64,000 nucleotides of DNA from the NCBI GenBank assembly GCA_039654915.1, contig CM077596.1, positions 72,975,751 through 73,039,750 on the forward strand. The letters run 5' to 3'. Below the pieces are notes generated by a model that saw only the letters and a list, made by a program, of their open reading frames with translations, was not told the origin of the DNA and did no database searches. The translations under genes were made by a program, and so were the position numbers. Shown in pieces: positions 25,751 through 38,700 of this stretch. The number at the start of each line of letters is the position of its first letter. Within the stretch, counting starts at the first letter, position 1. This DNA comes from Aquilaria yunnanensis (lineage: Eukaryota > Streptophyta > Magnoliopsida > Malvales > Thymelaeaceae).

Positions 25751-25984
25751 CATTAATTGAAAGGAGTTATAACAACAATAAGCCTTAATCATTATGTCAA
25801 GACATTGCATGCAGTTGTAATTTTTAAATATCATATATATATTCTTTATATATGAAATGGATCAACGTAATCTCATATATATGTATTGCGGCGAACTAGG
25901 AATTAATACATCATAACATATGATAAACTATGATAAATTTTGAGGGTCCTAACTTTTAATTTGTGCTTTCACTACTAAAATTCA

Positions 25985-26480
25985 GGTGTTTACCAACTGC
26001 TGCGCGTTGGTAAATTCAATTTACCAACGCGGAGTCGTTGGTAAACGCAAGTTGGTATTCGATTCGTTGGAAATTTTTTTACCAACGCATAAGTAATAAC
26101 ACGTTGGTAAATTCCAACGTGTACACGTTGGTAAAATTCACGTTGGTAATTACCAATAGTCAGGAACCGGGCTTGGTTTCCATTGCGTAGTTATAGTTAC
26201 CAACTACTGGGCAGTTGGCAGCAGTTGGTAGGACACCGTAGTTGTAATTACCAACTTACAGTAGTTGGTAATTAACAATGCGAATAGCAGTTGGTAATTA
26301 CCAGCGCGAATAGCAGTTGGTAATTATCAACGCGTGCGAGTTGGTAGTAAGCCATTGGTAATTACCAACTTGCATACGCGTTGGTAACAGTGTCTGTAAG
26401 TACCAACGCGGGTGACAGTCGGTAATTACCAACGCGCGCGAGTTGGTAAACCCCGGTTGCATGTTGGTAATTTACATTAA
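25985..26480. repeat. Left subterminal repeat array of CACTA-2
   Basis: More than 15 copies of TTACCAAC(T/G)/GTTGGTAA units occur in both orientations, with the CAACGCG and CAGTTGG variants dominating. Over the first 200 bases the order closely parallels the left end of CACTA-1, including the shared stretch ending GGCTTGGTTTCCAT. This shows direct homology rather than chance similarity of short repeats. Confidence 0.88.
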
Positions 26481-26756
26481 GCGTTCCAAGTTTCAGTTGT
26501 TTCGTATTTTTCCCAGTTTGAAATAAGTTTGAAATTTATTATGTAATAATTCGAAAGTTCCCCCAGCCTTACTCAACAATAAAGATTACACAGATATGCA
26601 AACAAGATGGGTGTGTTTGACAGAGAAAGAAAGAAAGAAGATGAAAAAAGGGGGGGCTCATAAACAGCCACAATTAAAATTATGAAAGACAATGATGTTA
26701 ACCTAAGCATGATTCATATCTTTAAGGAGTTACATCTAAACACCAACCAAATTTTA

Positions 26757-26939
<183 letters not shown>

Positions 26940-27069
26940 CTAAGATACTTGATCAGGCACAAAACGTGAAATGGGAAAACAATCTGAACCAGATCCTTGT
27001 TGACTTGTTCAATCGCCATCTGACAGCAAGGCTTCAGCATTTCTCGCGCTTCGGCCGTCAAATTGTCTA

Positions 27070-28175
27070 TACTACGACAGTGAACTGGTATTAGCTCTAC
27101 TCCTGTCCGCCATTTTATATCCCTGTCAAAACTACAAATAGATTTCCCAATTAATTCCCGAATATGTCTTTCCTTTTTTTTTCGGGTCAAGAAGAATATT
27201 ATTTAACCCCTCTGACAAGTTGAGGAAAGACGATGGCAACTTAATTACCCAGGGTAATAAAGAGTGGGAATAAGAAATGCATTTCCATGATCTGCCAAGC
27301 AGAAGCTGAGTATCTCAACTGCAGGAGTTGCACCAGTAGTCAACACAATTTAGAAAGCATCCAAAGTGATACCTTTTCCCATCACTCTTGACATAAAGCT
27401 TGCCATAGCCTGTAAATTTCAAACAAACAGACTAATGAAACTAAAATGTAAGTTAAATGTTAAAGGTTACCTCTGGGGACATCTTTCGCAAACAAATCTT
27501 TCTTTTCCTAAAAATATCAAAACTAACATTAGCTATCCTGGGTAGTCCATAATATCAGTAACATATCAATAAGAACCCGACCCCTAAGACACGCACTCAC
27601 ACCCATCCAAGCAAAAGAGACAGCAGAAAAGAAAAAACATCATCTTCAATTGCTATTGTTTTCAATTTCCATGTTTTGCCAACACTGACAAAGCAACATT
27701 CCACAAAAAAGGAAAAAGGAAACAACTAACAGCAAATTAGAAGCATCCAAAGTGGAGGAGTTGGATAACAAGTTAGAACTTATAGAGTCATACTAATAAA
27801 GCTAGGATAGTTCCAACAGAATTTTGAAGGCTTGAACCGGAGAGAGTATGCCTTGAAGTCATGGACAGCACACAAACCTTGTCACTCAAAATAAGAACAG
27901 AGATACCAACGACATAAAGGCAGGTTCATTAGTAGTAACATGACTAAACACCCCGAAAGGATGCCATATCTAAATACATGCTTCATGCTTGCACTCTTCA
28001 CTCCCTAATAGAAGTAGGAACCTTAACACTGAAGTACGAAATAGAAAATCCCGAAGCTACAACCCATACTCTAATTAAACAAAGGCAAAAAGCATTACCA
28101 TTTTGAGTTCCACCATTCCATCAGACGGCTGATACGTCGCAATCCCATTAATGCTCAAGTTACAACTTTCATTTC
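27070..28175 (-). pseudogene. Captured ACC synthase-like (ACS10/12 type) fragment
   Basis: Three consecutive exon blocks are kept with introns. About 28175-28099 encodes INGIATYQPSDGMVELKM. 27409-27249 encodes the FMSRVMGK segment, then [20 protein letters not shown] and [14 protein letters not shown]. 27131 to about 27075 encodes [20 protein letters not shown]. These are hallmark segments of the ACC synthase/aminotransferase family, closest to the ACS10/ACS12 group by memory. Only about 100 residues are present and the pyridoxal-lysine region is absent. A TAA at 27352-27350 replaces a codon that is normally Gln. After CRSIDNL the frame runs into unrelated sequence, which marks the capture breakpoint near 27070. 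Confidence 0.85.
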
Positions 28176-28199
28176 CCATCATGCAAACTTGATTAAATT

Positions 28200-29790
28200 G
28201 TCCCAAGACATAGGATAATTGGCTAGTTTAGTTATAGTTCTTTGATCTAGCTAAAGCATGTAATATATGCTGTGTTGGGGAGGAAACAAGTTAACAAAAC
28301 AGATACCTCACAGGAAAAATATTCTGCAGAATCTTCAGCACTATGGCCGCTGGTCCCTTTGCCTCTTATTGCAGCCTCCATGCTTGTTTGTAGCTCTACA
28401 AATCACACCAAACTTAAAAAGCAAGCCTCCAAACCAAAGAAGAATCAGACATAATAGCCAATTCCGGGAATTTGAAGAAACATTCCAAATCAACATATCA
28501 GATGACTTAAAAATAAGGCTTCAGATTTCATGCGTCAGTAGATTGCATGATCAAAAAAAGACCTCCAGCCAAGATCAATTCACACGCAATTTGTGTAGGA
28601 CAAGAACAGGCTATTATATTTCCATTGGACTCGGGACATCTTTCTGAACAAGCAAAATTTCTAAAAGTGAAACAAAGAGAAATCAATGTTAGATGTTCTC
28701 CATTAGCAGTAACTGCCCTAATCCATTTCTGAAGAAATAATTTTAAACCAATAAGAGAAAAACTATCATCAGTGAGACTAACAACCTGCCCAAAACCCTA
28801 AAGTGGAATGCCATTTCCTCTCCCATTCATCACAACTTAACTTTCTAAACATTTAAGATTCTCAACTTAATCCTAAGTCCATTGATCAGACATGACGTTA
28901 TTTGGCCATTCATAAAATGGTTTTTTCTTGTTATTGTTATGTTGTCATTATCATTAACAACTATGCTCCCTATCTGCTGCGTATTGAACTGTCATTCACT
29001 GACTCACCCACCCACCTTCTTGTACTATAACTAAACAAATGTTTCACATCTATTTACAATATCAGAATGACTTAAAATTTGATTTCCTACAAGCTCTATA
29101 AGACTCATTCTGCAGGCTGGTGTTTGAAATAGCTAATCGACATGCTCAATAACTCATTCCAGAAGCATACATTTAGTTCAAACAGATATTAAAATACCCG
29201 TTTGGGGAACCAAATTATTTGGAAATTTTCTCATAGCTCTATAACAGAAACCTGTAAAGCTCAAAGATTTTCCTGAAGATCCATAGTTCAAACCTTCACA
29301 AGCAAAATGCGATACGAGAAGCACCATAACTTTTACCAGAAAAGCTAACCCCTGCTCCTGTACTGTTCACAAGCCCACCCAAAAACAAATCGATCTTGCG
29401 ATGAAGACCGACATGACTTAACCAGTGCTCTTCACACCTGACAAAAGTCTCATGGTTTCTAGATCAATAACTATCTCCAATTCCCTAAGTTATTGAAATA
29501 CAGGAAATTCCTTACAGGGTTTGCACCCTATATTTCCAAATGCCTAAGCAGCCAAAGCAACGTGATAAATTCTGAAAGAAAGAAGTTCCGTTAGAAAAGG
29601 TGGTGATTTAGGAATTAATAACCCCTCGACATCAACTCTTCTTTGTCAGTCTTCCAGAGCTTGGTCATAAACTGTCGACCCAATAGTGTGAAATCAAACA
29701 CCATGCTGAAGGAAGAAAAACCAAATTTCTAAAACGAAGAACAAACGCATTTCCATTTGTAACAGGAACACGAGAATATAAGCTACTTAG
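28200..29790. other. Central part of CACTA-2, possible further captured pieces
   Basis: Two stretches look exon-like on the minus strand but are unassigned. About 28390-28305 encodes MEAAIRGKGTSGHSAEDSAE and ends before a GTATCTG donor. About 29705-29625 contains TVYDQALED followed by a stop and VDVEGLLIPK. The rest looks like intron or non-coding sequence. Confidence 0.3.
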
Positions 29791-29797
29791 TTCTTAC

Positions 29798-30745
29798 CAC
29801 TGGTCTAGCTCTTTTGGGTCTGGACCTCCTCAGCTTTATTAGGTCACCTACGTTGGCCACCTCCAAGACAGTTGATTCATATGTAGCAAAGTTTCCTACA
29901 ATTTTTTTATCTGAGACCAAATTCAGATACGCCTCCACAGTGTTCGGCACAGCAGGAGGCACCCACTGCTTGGAATTGAACATAAGTCCAAATTCAGCTG
30001 GAACTGAATCAAAACCGCAGGCTGAAACAACCAAAGATCCTGTCTTAGCCGTTTTTTCATGATAGTTTGCCTCCATTTTCTCCATAAACTCGGGTTCTTC
30101 ACAGATATCCAAATAGTCACAGTTGTTAAAATTAAGCTCAAAAGTAAGAATCCTATGATTAGGTGTTAGGCAATATAATATAACTCGAATCAATGAACTG
30201 AATTCATATTCTCGGCTCAAGGGATCCAATCCAATGATTCCAGAAAAAAAAAAAAAAAAAAAGAATGATGAACCCATCAAGCCTCTCACTTTTCCCCTCC
30301 TAGGAAAGCCAACAATCATCTTCAAGTTGAAGAAACACCATCAACGAGCTTAATAATCTCCTAGAAAATGAACAAAATTTAACAGCAAGAGCAATAAAAA
30401 AGGTTCATAATTTCATACCCGGATGAGACGGCGGCAGCGACAACAGGCTCGCCGTGGAGGCGGAAGAGGCCGACGCAATTGAGGATGAGCTTGGTCTGGC
30501 TGCAGAGGGCGTGTAGCGAGGCGGGATCGGAGGTGTCGGCGGCCAGAATGGGGACAGAAGGGGGAGGGCAGGGTCGGGCGGCCCATTGGAGGGCCTGATC
30601 GAGCTTAGCCCGGTTACGGCTGGTGAGGGCTAGGGACTTGAGAAGGGAAGAAGGAGCACTAAGAAACTTGAGGGCTTCTCGGATGACGTACTTGCCCGTG
30701 AAGCCAGAGGCTCCGAGGATGATGAGGTCATAAACTGTCAACTGG
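29798..30745 (-). pseudogene. Captured saccharopine dehydrogenase-like oxidoreductase fragment
   Basis: Exon 1 (about 30745-30419) encodes YDLIILGASGFTGKYVIREA with the GxxGxxG nucleotide-binding loop, and runs on to HGEPVVAAAVSSG. Exon 2 (30122-29798) encodes DYLDICEEPEFMEKMEANYH, then LVVSACGFDSVPAEFG, and ends at a GTAAGA donor. These match the N-terminal half of the plant protein of the At5g39410 type. The C-terminal half is missing. The exon 2 acceptor now reads CAA instead of CAG, so normal splicing should fail. The fragment abuts the right subterminal repeats at 30781. Confidence 0.88.
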
Positions 30746-30780
30746 TGCTGAAGGAGGAAAAAGAAACATATAAAAATCAA

Positions 30781-31063
30781 TTACCAACGGCTAGCCGTTG
30801 GAAAATGACAAAGTTAAACACACCGTTTCATTTAAAATATTACCAACGGCTTAGCCGTTGGTAATTTAGCATTTAATAAACGCCCATTTATTGCACCAAC
30901 GCACGGCAGTTGGAATCTTACCAACGGGTAGGCCGTTGGAAAAAAAATTAAATAGAAAAAAAATAGTTTACTATTATACCAACGCGTGCACGTTGGAAAT
31001 TGGTACCAACGGTCCTACACGTTGGTAAAAAATGCGTTGGAAAAGGAGCAAAAGTTAGTAGTG
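30781..31063. repeat. Right subterminal repeat array of CACTA-2
   Basis: Units TTACCAACGGC/GCCGTTGGTAA, ACCAACGCAC and GTTGGAAA occur in both orientations, ending in the inverted CACTACTAA terminus. Arrangement and spacing mirror the right end of CACTA-1. Confidence 0.88.
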
Positions 31064-31475
31064 TTTATTTTTGTCCTCTTTCCAATAATTCATATATTAA
31101 CTTTTTTTTTTCATCTTAAATATTCTCAAAACGTTTCATTTTTGTTTTTGACTTATTCATGATTTGATTTAATTATTGTTCTATATATAGGAACCCCTTG
31201 ATGAATCCGTTTCGCTTAAGTAAAAGTTGTCATATAAGTGAAGACATGCATGACATGCGACACATAAATTAGAAAGGAAAATTGAATCTGTCTGCTAATA
31301 ATAAAAAAATTATTGAATAATTAAAATTAATTAAAGAAGGCTATTAAATAATTTAAATTATGATTTCTAGTTGAACGATTCAATCTTCTGGTGGATTAAT
31401 GTGGAACCATAACTAAAAGAGAACAATTAATAAGTTAAAAATAAAAATGAAATGCATTTTACATATTAAGGATGC

Positions 31476-32884
31476 AGTGAGTAAAAGTGGACTGTAGAAG
31501 ATTGCAAATATGTATCACCTTGATTTGAGCAGTACTAGGGTTTTGCTCTGCTGTTCATGCTAGGGGGACAATGGTGAAGAAGCGTGGTAGACTGCATAAG
31601 GAAAAGTCACGATTGATATCTCATGAGGTGTTCAAGCAGCTTCAAGAAGCGGTGGGGATCCCGTTTGATGTGGGTTCTCAACATGTTGACGGTGACCTTT
31701 CGGAGGATGGAAAAAGAATTAAGCATCAAAAGTTAAGTAGGAGGAGATGGATGGTCAAGAAGCTAAAGGTGTGGATGAGCCAAAGAAGTTGTTTAATGAG
31801 ATCTTGGCAAAGAATCATCAACTAGAAAATGGATTGAAGTTGCAATTTGTTGATTCATCCAACAATGAAGATCCTGTTAAGATTGACTTGGAGGATATTC
31901 AGGAAGAGTTGATGTGCTGGGAAAATAGCCTAGTAGGCTACGTTATTGGCGGCAATACCAACTATTCTCAGGATCATAGGTTTGTCAATGATAACCAAGG
32001 ATTTATGGATTGTAGAAAGTCGGTGATTTATCCTCATCCTTCTAGTTGGTTTCTGTTTGAGTTTTCAAATTTGATTGATTGTAATACTATGCTGGGAAAG
32101 GGTATTTGGTTTTTGGGTGTGAGGCCTTGGGTTCTTAAATGCTGGTCTATGGATTTTAATTTCCAAAAGGAGGACGCCTCCAATGTGCCTGTATGGATTC
32201 AAGTGAAGTGTCCTATGGTGCTCTGGAATTCAATAGCACTTAATAAGATTATGAGCCTAGTAGGGTGTCCTATGGTTACAGAAAAGCTCACAGCAACAAA
32301 GGCTTGTATCTCTTATGCAAGAGTTTTGGTAGAAGTCGATTTGGTGAAGCCCATTTTGAAGCATACTGTGGTGGAACTCTCTAATGGAGTACTGGTGGAA
32401 GCGTTCTTTAAATATGAGCGACTGTCGAAGTTCTGTATTAAGTGTTGCCTTGTTGGTCACATGGGCATTCTTTCTCTTCCCAAATCTGGGAAAAGGTAAC
32501 TATGTGGTTGAATATTTGAATGGTTGTAGGTAGCGTGCTAGACTGGCATCAATTTGCTCCTGCTCTTCAAGGGTAATACCTGATTCAGAAGATCAAACGT
32601 GTAGCATTCTTAATTACTCTTTATCACATTTGGATGAAACGAAACCATAGAAGCCATGGAAATGGTATGAGATCCTCAGAGGAGGTTGTGAGGAATATTC
32701 AAACTGATGTCTATATTAGAGTGGTGAATCTTCTTGCTAGTTCTCGGTTATCAACTCTAAGCCGGTGCCAATAGATCTTTTGTTTGCGGTGATTTTTTCT
32801 TGATGTTTTCCCGGCTATGCCTGGGTGTATTTGGATCTTAAGGTTTTGTGTTTAATGCAATTTTGCCTTTCCTTAAAAAAAAAA
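31476..32884 (+). mobile_element. Internally deleted LINE with target-site duplication
   Basis: The flanking direct repeats are ATATTAAGGATGC (31463-31475) and ATATTAAGGACGC (32885-32897), 13 bases with one mismatch, as expected for target-primed insertion. The 3' end is an A-run (about 32876-32885). The body has an ORF1-like gag region, then a short stretch (about 32590-32770) encoding FLITLYHIWMKRNHRSHG. That resembles the extreme C-terminal zinc-finger region of plant LINE reverse transcriptases. Endonuclease and reverse transcriptase are missing, so about 4-5 kb was lost. It is not mobile by itself. Confidence 0.8.
31747..32499 (+). pseudogene. LINE ORF1-like gag (DUF4283/zinc-knuckle type)
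   Basis: The frame encodes the DUF4283-style block LIDCNTMLGKGIWFLGVRPW, then KEDASNVPVWIQVKCPM. It ends in a zinc-knuckle-like CIKCCLVGHMG that lacks the final Cys spacing. An overlapping frame at 31571-31825 (MVKKRGRLHKEKSRL) probably held the original start; a frameshift near 31740 separates the two. In plant LINEs this protein binds RNA. Confidence 0.7.
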
Positions 32885-32897
32885 ATATTAAGGACGC

Positions 32898-34641
32898 CAT
32901 GGAAATTATTAGTCTAACAAATATGATAAAATTAGAAGTTAATATCGCATGATATTCAAGATCATATCAAGACCATCAATTTTTTTTAATAATAAGACCA
33001 TCAAGTTAATAGATCTTAATTAGATATTTATAAATTAAAAAAATAAGTTTGAGAAAGCATGTCTACTTTCCTCCAACTCATTCCCTTCTGCAGCCTCCCC
33101 CATCATTCTGTATCATTTTTTACCAGATCTGGCTGATTCTCTTTTGATCTTTTTCTTGTTTGACTTATTTTATCTGATGTTATTAATCAAATTTTATGGT
33201 ATATACAATTTCTTTCAAATCTTTGTATTTAAGAATGATTCGAGACTCTTGTAAGAAGATCTTGGAGATGGCAATGACAGATCTAGTTTTCTCTTAGGGT
33301 TACTAGAATCTTGACTATGTTGACAATAGATATGGAACTGATTGTATAAAACAAAATCAATTTTTTTTTTTTGGATTTATAGGTAATCTTTCTATTTTTA
33401 TAGGTAATCTTGTTCAGCCCCTCTCATTGCTAATTGGTTCTAATGCTACTTAATTATTGTTGGTTTAATATGAGTTTCGTTCAAGTTATTTGAAATTTTT
33501 ATACTCCAGATTTATTTTGACTTACCTAAAAAGTTAAGTTTGATCTGATTCTCTTTTATTCATTCAATATTGTAGGAATGAATGAATTTTTTTGTGATTA
33601 ATTTTATGTTTCTATTATATCTTAGAGTCTGATTATGTCATTGATTTATAAGATATCATTTTACTTTTTTTTAATTGAAATGAAACATCTTTTGTAAAAA
33701 AAAAAAAAAAAGTTCGGTATGAATCCAAGTGACTAGCAAGTGTGAAAATTTATTCAATAGTAACTTCTAACGTAAGATCTTCCTCTAAATAAAAAAGAAA
33801 AAATTCTAACCTAAGATAAAGGGTTCTAATATTCACTCTTTAAAAATCATCTCATGGGTTAACATCGATCACGTAACATTCTACTTATCAAATAAAGTCT
33901 ACGAAATCCGATCAAACTACCTGTGTACAAAATTCAAACGTATAGCTTTCAAGCTGCAGGTTTGATTTTGACATTTATATGGATTCTATAAAAAGTCAAT
34001 GATTTGTGGAATTTATGAAATGGGATCTAGGACTCTCATGCACTGCAACAAACACGAGATCAGAGACAGAATAATTGGGAACAACTATGAAATTTGTCTC
34101 TAATCTATATATTTAGAGACAAAAGTTTATTTACTTTTAAATCCAGATGAATTTGTTTCTAATACGGAATACAATTATTAAAAAAAATTGCACTTGGAGA
34201 CAAAAAAAATAAATGTCTCTTATAACCAATTGCTTGTCTATAAGTATATGTCCTCTTGCATGGGTACGCTATTATAGGAACATTTATATTTGCCTCCAAA
34301 ACAACTAATTAAAATGCAAGTATACTCAGTATTGTTAGAAAGTGTCACCAATTCATATAGTTTTTTTTATATAAATTTTTCTTTTTTCAAAAACTTACTT
34401 TATTTTATAGATATAACAAAACAATTAAATTCTAGCTTTCTATGTTTTCTGACCCTTTTTATTAGGATTTTTTTTATTTCATGCGGGGCATTGATTAGTA
34501 CAACTTAAAAATAAATTATAACTTTTCCAGTATTTTTTTAGTGAAAATATGAAATAAATGGTAATAAGACATGCTTTATTTAGTATAAAATTGTAATTAG
34601 TATGAATACCTCCAAAGATAAAAATCAAAAGCCTAAAGAAT
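32898..34641. other. AT-rich spacer with an A-tail
   Basis: There is no gene. A 15-base A run near 33698-33712 follows about 600 bases of T-rich transcribed-looking sequence and could be the tail of an old retroposed sequence; I could not find matching flanks. GAGACAAA/TTTGTCTC motifs recur at 34050-34220. Confidence 0.4.
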
Positions 34642-35753
34642 AGGCTTAAATGCCTATTGTTCCCCTAAACAACAGTAACTCAAACGGTTTAGGCCCTAAA
34701 CTATGAAACACATCAACTTAAACTCTAAATTTTCGGAAATCAATCACATTGGTCCTTTAACTCAGAAAAAACCTCAGGTGAGTGCACATGCTATGGATGA
34801 TGTAAGCAGTTTAAGGGAGGACCAATGAATGGGTTCTTCATACATGCCCCCTCCCTCGCCCCTCCTCTGCTTGTCCAACAACCTACCATCCACACTTCGG
34901 CCTCATCCACTTCCTCACCCTCACCGTTCTCTCCTACCTATCCTTCACCTTCCTCTTTTACACCTTCACCGCAACAACCTCTTCCCCTCATCCCCTCCTC
35001 GGCCCCATCTCTGCCTTCCACAACCTCTTCCTCCTCTTCTCTCCTGACATTGAGTATAGTAGCACAACGCTCAATCTACCACCACCTTCAAGTGCCCTGA
35101 GTCCATCACCCATACCTACACCCCCTCCCTTGACCTTCTTCCGAGCTCCAATCCAATCAAGTAAGGCTTCTTCTCATGTCCCATTGAGCAGACGTTCTAA
35201 TCGGGGTCCAATAGAGAGAATTGGTAGAAATCGAAGAATTCCCATACAGTAGAGAACAAGCTCTTCGTCAATTAGGTGGAATCGGAACCTAGGAGCAAGT
35301 GATGTCGGTGAATCACACGCCCTATGAATCAATCTTCAATGAATAAAAAAGGGGAATCACGTAACAGTGGAAGAGGTCGCTAGATAGATGGAATTGAAAA
35401 CTAGATAGGTGGAATTAGGCCCGATTACCATCCCTAGCAATGGTTGAACCTGTAACCTCAGAGGCCAATGCACTTTTCTGGCTTTCATTTTCAACAGGTT
35501 AAGGAAAACAAGTTAGAGATGATAGCTTGGGTATTGGAGATGAAAGTTTAGGGTGAAAAGGAGAACAAATATAATTTGTGTGACTATTACATAATTTTTC
35601 CTTTTTAACAATAGATAGATGTTAGATTGCTAAGTTAAAGGACTAAAGTGGCCAGTTTGTCAAAATTCAGGGTACAAATTGATCCATTTTATAACCTAAG
35701 GACTTAATTATCTGAGCCACTATAATTCAGGGAAACAATACACATTTAGGCCT
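34642..35753. mobile_element. MULE-like element with long terminal inverted repeats, 1.1 kb
   Basis: The left end AGGCTTAAATGCCTATTGTT and the inverted right end AGGCCTAAATGTGTATTGTT begin an imperfect inverted repeat of about 120 bases (both reach GTCCTTTAACT). AAAGAAT directly flanks both sides (34635-34641, 35754-35760), a 7-bp duplication; Mutator-like elements usually make 8-10 bp. The interior is Pro/Ser-rich C-rich sequence (34840-35100) and no transposase, so it is non-autonomous. The superfamily is inferred from inverted repeat length. Confidence 0.65.
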
Positions 35754-35760
35754 AAAGAAT

Positions 35761-38700
35761 ATATGAGACAACCGCACGATTAAGGCAAATAAATTGAATT
35801 AAAAAAATAAATAACTAAATAAATATTTGAAATAAAAGAAAAATGAAACAATTGATAATAAATAAATTTAATTCAAACCACAGTTACTCATAATTTTTCT
35901 GATTGGACGTTTAGAATGTTGATGTATTAGATGTGGAGTCCTAGGTTCGAAATTAAACATTGGTAAAAGGCATGAGAGAAATCAGTTTTCTTTCTCTTTT
36001 TCCACAAATACATCAATCTTCTAAATTACTATAGGTGACAAATGTAAGAGTTCTTAATTTATTTTCTAAGAGAATATAATAAATTGTTTCCTATCGTCTT
36101 TAAACATTTTTTGGCAACACTATTATTGAGAACAATTATTTATTTGTCTCCAAAGGATTTAAAGTTAAATAAGTGACGTATAAAAAACAATTTTTAGTTT
36201 CTCTAAAACATGTTTGTGTTGAATTCATATTCTTCCTCCTTAATCCTTAGCGCATTCCGTTCCCATGCGATAGAAGCAAGTGAAACAACCAGCGGAAACG
36301 AGAGGGCAATTTTGAAGGGTTGGCGGTGGCGAGGGGCTTGAAAACTTGAGAAAGGTGAAGCGAGAGGCCATGTGAGGAGATTCACTGAAGTTGGGGAGTG
36401 GGGCACCTACGGGTCCCACCAAGTGGCCGTTGGAGCTCCTTCCTGTCGCCTTTGTAATTGTCCCTCCCCCTAACCCTCTCCCATGTGCGCCGTTGTCCCC
36501 GTTATGGATGTCAACTCGCCAGATTTAGGTCGAGAATAATTAATCCTAAACTCTTCTATTAAGTAATTAGATTTAAGTAATATTCGTCCTGCAGGTTGAA
36601 AGATGCTACCCACCAATTTAATTTAAGTCATATATTTAATTTTTTAAATTTCTTTTTTTTATATATTTATATATTTTTTTCAAAAGAATGTATATATTTA
36701 TAATTAATTAATATTTAAAAAATCATAAGCTAAAGTAATAAAAGGTAATTTATGTTAAATTATAATTTATTTTTAAAATAAACTTATATTTTGAATATAA
36801 ATATACTAATTTAAAATAGATGCAAGTAAGATTGGATAAAATAAGTTAAACTCATATCCCCTATTATTTTAAGTATGGGGTCAAATTTAGATTTAGATAA
36901 CCTGGTTTGAGAATAGTAGACGCAGGTGGGGTATTTTTTAATTTTCCTAGTCCCACTTCCCCTTATTCCTTCCCCTTCTCCAACATTTGTTAACCAAAGC
37001 AACAAAAGACCAAAAATATTAACAAAAATAGAAACAAAGGAATCCTCAAACTTTCACGCTTTCACCATTCATGTTCCCAACCTTTTCTTTCTAGATACCA
37101 TGTGTTATATTCTTATCATTAAAATGATTTGTTAACATTGTGAAACATAACACTAGATTGATCGAAGTGAGGACTAAAATGAAAAAGAATAGAAACTCAG
37201 GAGCTAAAAATGTGTTTTAACCAAACTGAAATGTAAAATATATTGAAATTAAATTATTGTTCATATTTTAACCCTAATCTGAAATTAAAGGTTATGAGTT
37301 AGAAAAAGAACAATAATTAACCCCATAATTCATAACTTGAAATTATTATTTTTTTAAAAACACAGAAGATTTATAGAGATGCTCTGCTACGAGTCATCAA
37401 GTCACTTCCGGTCAAGTATATTGACTCTTAATCTATTATTGAATCCGTAAAATTAAAAAGGAAAACAAAAATACAAGGATCTAATTCTGCAAGATTACTT
37501 TGTCTCTGTGTAATATTCCGACTCATGGTTTTAGTTCCCCAGAAGAGAATCTTAGAGACAGGTCCCCACTTCTCAAAAGTCCTCCAGTTGAGCCCTTGAA
37601 GAAACAAAGTATTTAAGAGGGAAAAAAAAAATACTACACAATGATCATTGATCATCATTAGAGACCAAATCCCACTTTAATTTCCTTAGGTTTTCCTTTT
37701 CCTTCTAGTTGTGTATATATGAAATATTTAATAACTATATTATAATAATAATTCAATGATTGTTGACATAAAATAAATGCAGTTTACCATACACAGGATC
37801 AAAAGAATTCGAAGTCCATATGTAGGGGAGTGAGACTGAATAAAAGTTTGGTTATTACTATAAGGCTATAAATTTCAAATTTTTAGATTCTATTTCCATA
37901 AACACAACAAAAATTAGATATTGAGCGGGCCTTTTTTTTTTTTTTAAAGATAGAACACCTACAGGGGTAACAAGGCATAAAATATAACTATGGTCCTAAC
38001 CTTTAAAAGTTTTATAGAGGTGAACTTTTTTATCTTCACCAACCTAGCTATAATAGAGTCTTTATTTATAATATAGTTACATACACATGAGCCTATATAT
38101 AGCCCTTCAATTTATTTATTTATTTATTTATACCCTCCACATCATTCGCCATTATTACATTGAGATATCTCATATCATTTGCAAAAAAGTCGTGATGGAT
38201 TTATTTATTTATTTTTTCCCTGGGATGAATTATTGCAGGAGTAATTATCTGTGCTTCTGCCGGGAAAATGTTGGCTGTAGTCCATCGTGGCATCGTCATC
38301 CTCCGGCAATTCTTTTCTCGCGTGAAATACATATATTCTTACAATTTCAAATTTGATATATTTTTTTTCACCTCACATTTTCTGTATCAAATACATTCAA
38401 AACAAGTCACAAATAAAATGTAAAATTAAGAGCGAAAGGGACAAATATTCAAACTTAAAAGAATTGATCAGTTTCTTTTCTTCATCTTTCCCTTTCTTGT
38501 GGGGGGTCTAAGGAATTTTTCAATCCATACAGACCCAAGTATAAGAAGGCGCACCGATACATGTAAACCAAGACTTCAACTTAAATACCTAGGAATGGCT
38601 AGTTGTGTCAAATAATGCCATGATGTTCAGAAAAAGAAGGGATACGCACATATGTGTACTTGAATTAATTATATATCTGTATTTAGTTGCATTGCATTAT

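Noticed and set aside
34042..34230. CACTGCAACAAA followed by GAGACAAA motifs, resembling a CACTA end
   Set aside because: The terminal motif is off by one base and no inverted partner or 3-bp duplication was found, so it is only a possible relic.
34825..35100. Pro/Ser-rich plus-strand frames
   Set aside because: They are low-complexity C-rich sequence inside an inverted-repeat element, open in more than one frame, with no recognisable protein.
36203..36422. Overlapping minus-strand frames of 60-67 residues
   Set aside because: Two frames are open over the same C-rich patch, a composition effect; neither resembles a known family.
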